This document shows positions 62,305 through 64,000 of a stretch of 64,000 nucleotides of DNA, one piece after another; position 1 is the stretch's first letter; each line of letters starts with the position of its first letter. The DNA lies in assembly GCF_014648415.1 (NCBI RefSeq), contig NZ_BMRB01000005.1:308938-372937 (forward strand), written 5' to 3'. Origin of the DNA: Actinokineospora fastidiosa. GTDB taxonomy: Bacteria > Actinomycetota > Actinomycetes > Mycobacteriales > Pseudonocardiaceae. The position numbers were made by a program, and so were the translations under genes. Under the pieces are notes generated by a model. It searched no databases, was not told the DNA's origin, and was given only the letters and a program-made list of their open reading frames with translations.

Positions 62305-63561
62305 ATGCTGCCCATGGCCAGCACCCTGCGTCACCACGCCGACTTCCGCCGTCTCTGGGCGGGTGACACGATCGCCCAGGTCGGCACGCACGTGGGCCTC
62401 GTCGTGCTCCCCCTGCTGGCCGTCGGCCTGCTCAACGCGTCGGCGTTCCAGATGGGCCTGCTGACGGCCGCGGAGCACGCCGCGTTCCTGCTGCTGGGGC
62501 TGCCCGCCGGGGCATGGGTGGACCGGGTGCGGCGCAGGCCGCTGATGATCCGGATGGACCTCGCCAGGGCCGCCCTGCTGGCCACGGTGCCGCTCGCCTG
62601 GTGGATGGACGCGCTCACGTTCACCCAGCTGGTGGTCGTCGCGCTGCTGGTGGGCACGTGCACGGTGTTCTTCGACGTCGGCTACCAGTCCTACCTGCCG
62701 TCGCTGGTGGGCAGGCAGCACCTGGTCGAGGGCAACGCCAAGCTGCAGGCCAGCCACTCCGTCGCGTTCACGACCGGCCCGGCGCTGGGCGGCGGGCTGG
62801 CCCAGCTGGTCGGCACCGCGGTGGCGCTGCTGACCACAGGCCTGGGCTACCTCGCCTCGGCGCTGTTCCTGAGCCGGATCCGCACGGTCGAGCCCGAACC
62901 GGTCCGACCGGCGCGGCGGGACCTGCGGGCCGAGGTGATGGAGGGCCTGCGGTTCGTCGTCCGCAACCGCTACCTGCGCCCGATGGTCAGCTGCACGGCG
63001 ACGTGGAACCTGTTCGGCGGGGTCCAGAACGCGGTGCTGATCCTGTTCCTGGTCACCCAGGTCGGCCTGACCGAGGGCGCGGTCGGCCTGGTGGTGGGCC
63101 TGGCGGGGGTCGGCGGCATCGTGGGGGCGCTCGTGGCCGCCCGCGTCAACCGGGCGATCGGGCAGGCCAGGGCCATCTGGGTCGTCCAGGTCGTCAGCGC
63201 CCCGTTCGGCCTGCTGCTGCCCATGGCCGCCCCGGGCTGGCCGCTGGTGGTCGCCGTGGCGGGCACCGTCGTCGTCTCGGTGTGCGTGGTGGTCTACAAC
63301 GTCGCCCAGGTCAGCTTCCGCCAGACGATCTGCCCGGACCACCTGCTGGGCCGGATGAACGCCAGCGTCCGCTTCCTCGTCTGGGGCTCGCTGCCCCTGG
63401 GCGGCCTCCTCGGCGGCGTGCTGGGCGAGCTGATCGGCCTGCGCCCGACGCTGTGGGTGGCCGCGTCCGGGTGCGGCCTGGCCTCGCTGTGGGTGCTCCT
63501 GTCGCCGCTGCGCGGGCTGCGCGACCTGCCGGAGGAGCACCGGACCGAGACCGTCGGCTGA
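62305..63561 (+). CDS. MFS transporter, probable drug or metabolite exporter
   Basis: The 418-residue protein has about 12 hydrophobic helices and an MFS A-motif-like loop (AGAWVDRVRRRPLMIRMDLA). The middle cytoplasmic loop RRDLRAEVMEGLRFVVRNRY is typical of the MFS-3/enterobactin-exporter-like group (PF05977). ATG 62305 and ATG 62314 are both possible starts. Divergent pairing with a small winged-helix regulator is common for inducible efflux systems. Substrate unknown. It ends before a bidirectional terminator. Confidence 0.88.
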   Translation: MLPMASTLRHHADFRRLWAGDTIAQVGTHVGLVVLPLLAVGLLNASAFQMGLLTAAEHAAFLLLGLPAGAWVDRVRRRPLMIRMDLARAALLATVPLAWWMDALTFTQLVVVALLVGTCTVFFDVGYQSYLPSLVGRQHLVEGNAKLQASHSVAFTTGPALGGGLAQLVGTAVALLTTGLGYLASALFLSRIRTVEPEPVRPARRDLRAEVMEGLRFVVRNRYLRPMVSCTATWNLFGGVQNAVLILFLVTQVGLTEGAVGLVVGLAGVGGIVGALVAARVNRAIGQARAIWVVQVVSAPFGLLLPMAAPGWPLVVAVAGTVVVSVCVVVYNVAQVSFRQTICPDHLLGRMNASVRFLVWGSLPLGGLLGGVLGELIGLRPTLWVAASGCGLASLWVLLSPLRGLRDLPEEHRTETVG

Positions 63562-63566
63562 CACGG

Positions 63567-63598
63567 CCGTGGGCCGCCCCGGTCGGGGCGGCCCACGG
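63567..63598. terminator. Bidirectional terminator between MFS and DUF349 genes
   Basis: CCGTGGGCCGCCCC (63567-63580) pairs perfectly with 63585-63598 around a GGTC loop, between two convergent stops. Confidence 0.85.
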
Positions 63599-63607
63599 TC
63601 GGCGTGC

Positions 63608-64000
63608 TCAGCGGGTGGCGACGGCCTGCTCGGCGGCGGCCAGCCACTCCCGCCACTGGGCGGCCTGCGCCTCGGCCTGCTCGGCGCGGCGCTTGTCGCC
63701 CGCGGCGCGGGCCTTGGCCGCCTGGGCCTCGAACTGCTCGACCCGCTCGCGGAACTGCGCGGCCCTGGCCTCGGCCTCCGGGTCGGTCCGCCGCCACTGC
63801 GCGTCGGCGGCGGTGCGGACCTTCTCCTCGACGGCGCGGAGCCTGCCCTCCAGCTCGCGGATGCGCTCGCGCGGGACCTTGCCGATCTCCTCCCAGCGCT
63901 CCTGGATGCGGTGCAACTGCGCGCGCGCCGCCTCCAGATCGCCCTGCGGGTTGATCTTCTCGGCCTCGGCGAGCAGCTCCTCCTTGCGCTTGGCGTTCTC
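63608..64000 (-). CDS. DUF349 domain-containing protein (5' end beyond window)
   Basis: The minus strand is open from the window end to a stop at 63608, giving 130 C-terminal residues. The string [20 protein letters not shown] is a DUF349 repeat (W-x-x-IG-x-V/A-P core), and the rest is a long charged coiled coil ([40 protein letters not shown]). Actinobacterial DUF349 proteins are cytosolic, highly helical proteins of about 400 residues and unknown function. The N-terminal repeats and start lie outside the window. Confidence 0.87.
   Translation of the reverse strand, partial: ENAKRKEELLAEAEKINPQGDLEAARAQLHRIQERWEEIGKVPRERIRELEGRLRAVEEKVRTAADAQWRRTDPEAEARAAQFRERVEQFEAQAAKARAAGDKRRAEQAEAQAAQWREWLAAAEQAVATR

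Overview
This is a contiguous chromosomal segment of a very GC-rich actinobacterium. Coding DNA is dense, GTG starts are frequent, several neighbouring genes overlap by a few bases, and nearly every intergenic terminator is a long GC hairpin without a T tract. Gene content and order point to the order Pseudonocardiales. The genus cannot be settled from this sequence alone. From established knowledge, the backbone parallels the Mycobacterium tuberculosis Rv2701c-Rv2725c region: suhB, ppgK, sigA, a BrkB/YihY protein, DUF3039 and DUF3099 proteins, sigB, ideR, nrdR, a LysM protein, lexA, a secreted propeller-like protein and hflX. No tRNA, rRNA, CRISPR array, insertion sequence or prophage was recognised.

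Layout. 1-5446: suhB (partial), polyphosphate glucokinase, principal sigma factor, an uncharacterised membrane protein and a DUF7455 protein. 5590-10174: a xylose-type sugar ABC operon (binding lipoprotein, ATPase, permease) with its ROK regulator as the last gene. 10464-14120: SF2 helicase, BrkB protein and DUF3039. 14183-18598: pseudouridine-5'-phosphate glycosidase and a PfkB kinase on the plus strand, with a three-gene ABC-2 exporter inserted on the minus strand. 18585-21294: DUF3099, methyltransferase, D-aminoacyl-tRNA deacylase and sigB, then an 850-base gene-free stretch that carries a very long hairpin. 22143-28736: class I fumarase, an M23 peptidase, two lipoproteins, a tandem-HxlR regulator and a carotenoid oxygenase. 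28803-34326: a GNAT/acyl-CoA-synthetase-like acetyltransferase with an AcuC-type deacetylase, an arginase-like protein and a sulfurtransferase. 34397-37264: ideR-galK-galE. 37265-38035: gene-free DNA with a 14-bp tandem repeat. 38036-48070: DUF4192, a second M23 protein, a CocE/X-Pro peptidase, a DUF4139 protein, a seven-repeat FG-GAP protein, a luciferase-like oxidoreductase and a prolyl oligopeptidase. 48092-53817: SNF2 helicase-SWIM-DUF2293 operon converging on a zinc metallopeptidase. 53921-64000: nrdJ and nrdR, LysM/lexA divergent pair, secreted propeller-like protein, hflX, ArsR-like regulator/MFS pair and a partial DUF349 protein.

Functional links. Much of the window is about global control: two sigma factors, IdeR, LexA, NrdR and a Pat/AcuC acetylation pair. 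The most informative regulatory DNA lies upstream of nrdR-nrdJ, where two NrdR-box-like palindromes 32 bp apart are followed by three DnaA boxes spaced 21-22 bp. The LysM/lexA gap has two SOS boxes, one perfect. sigB and the DUF7455 gene both have upstream GGGAAC-N18-GTY elements like those read by SigE/SigH-type stress sigma factors. Sites and operon links are read from sequence and are not tested.
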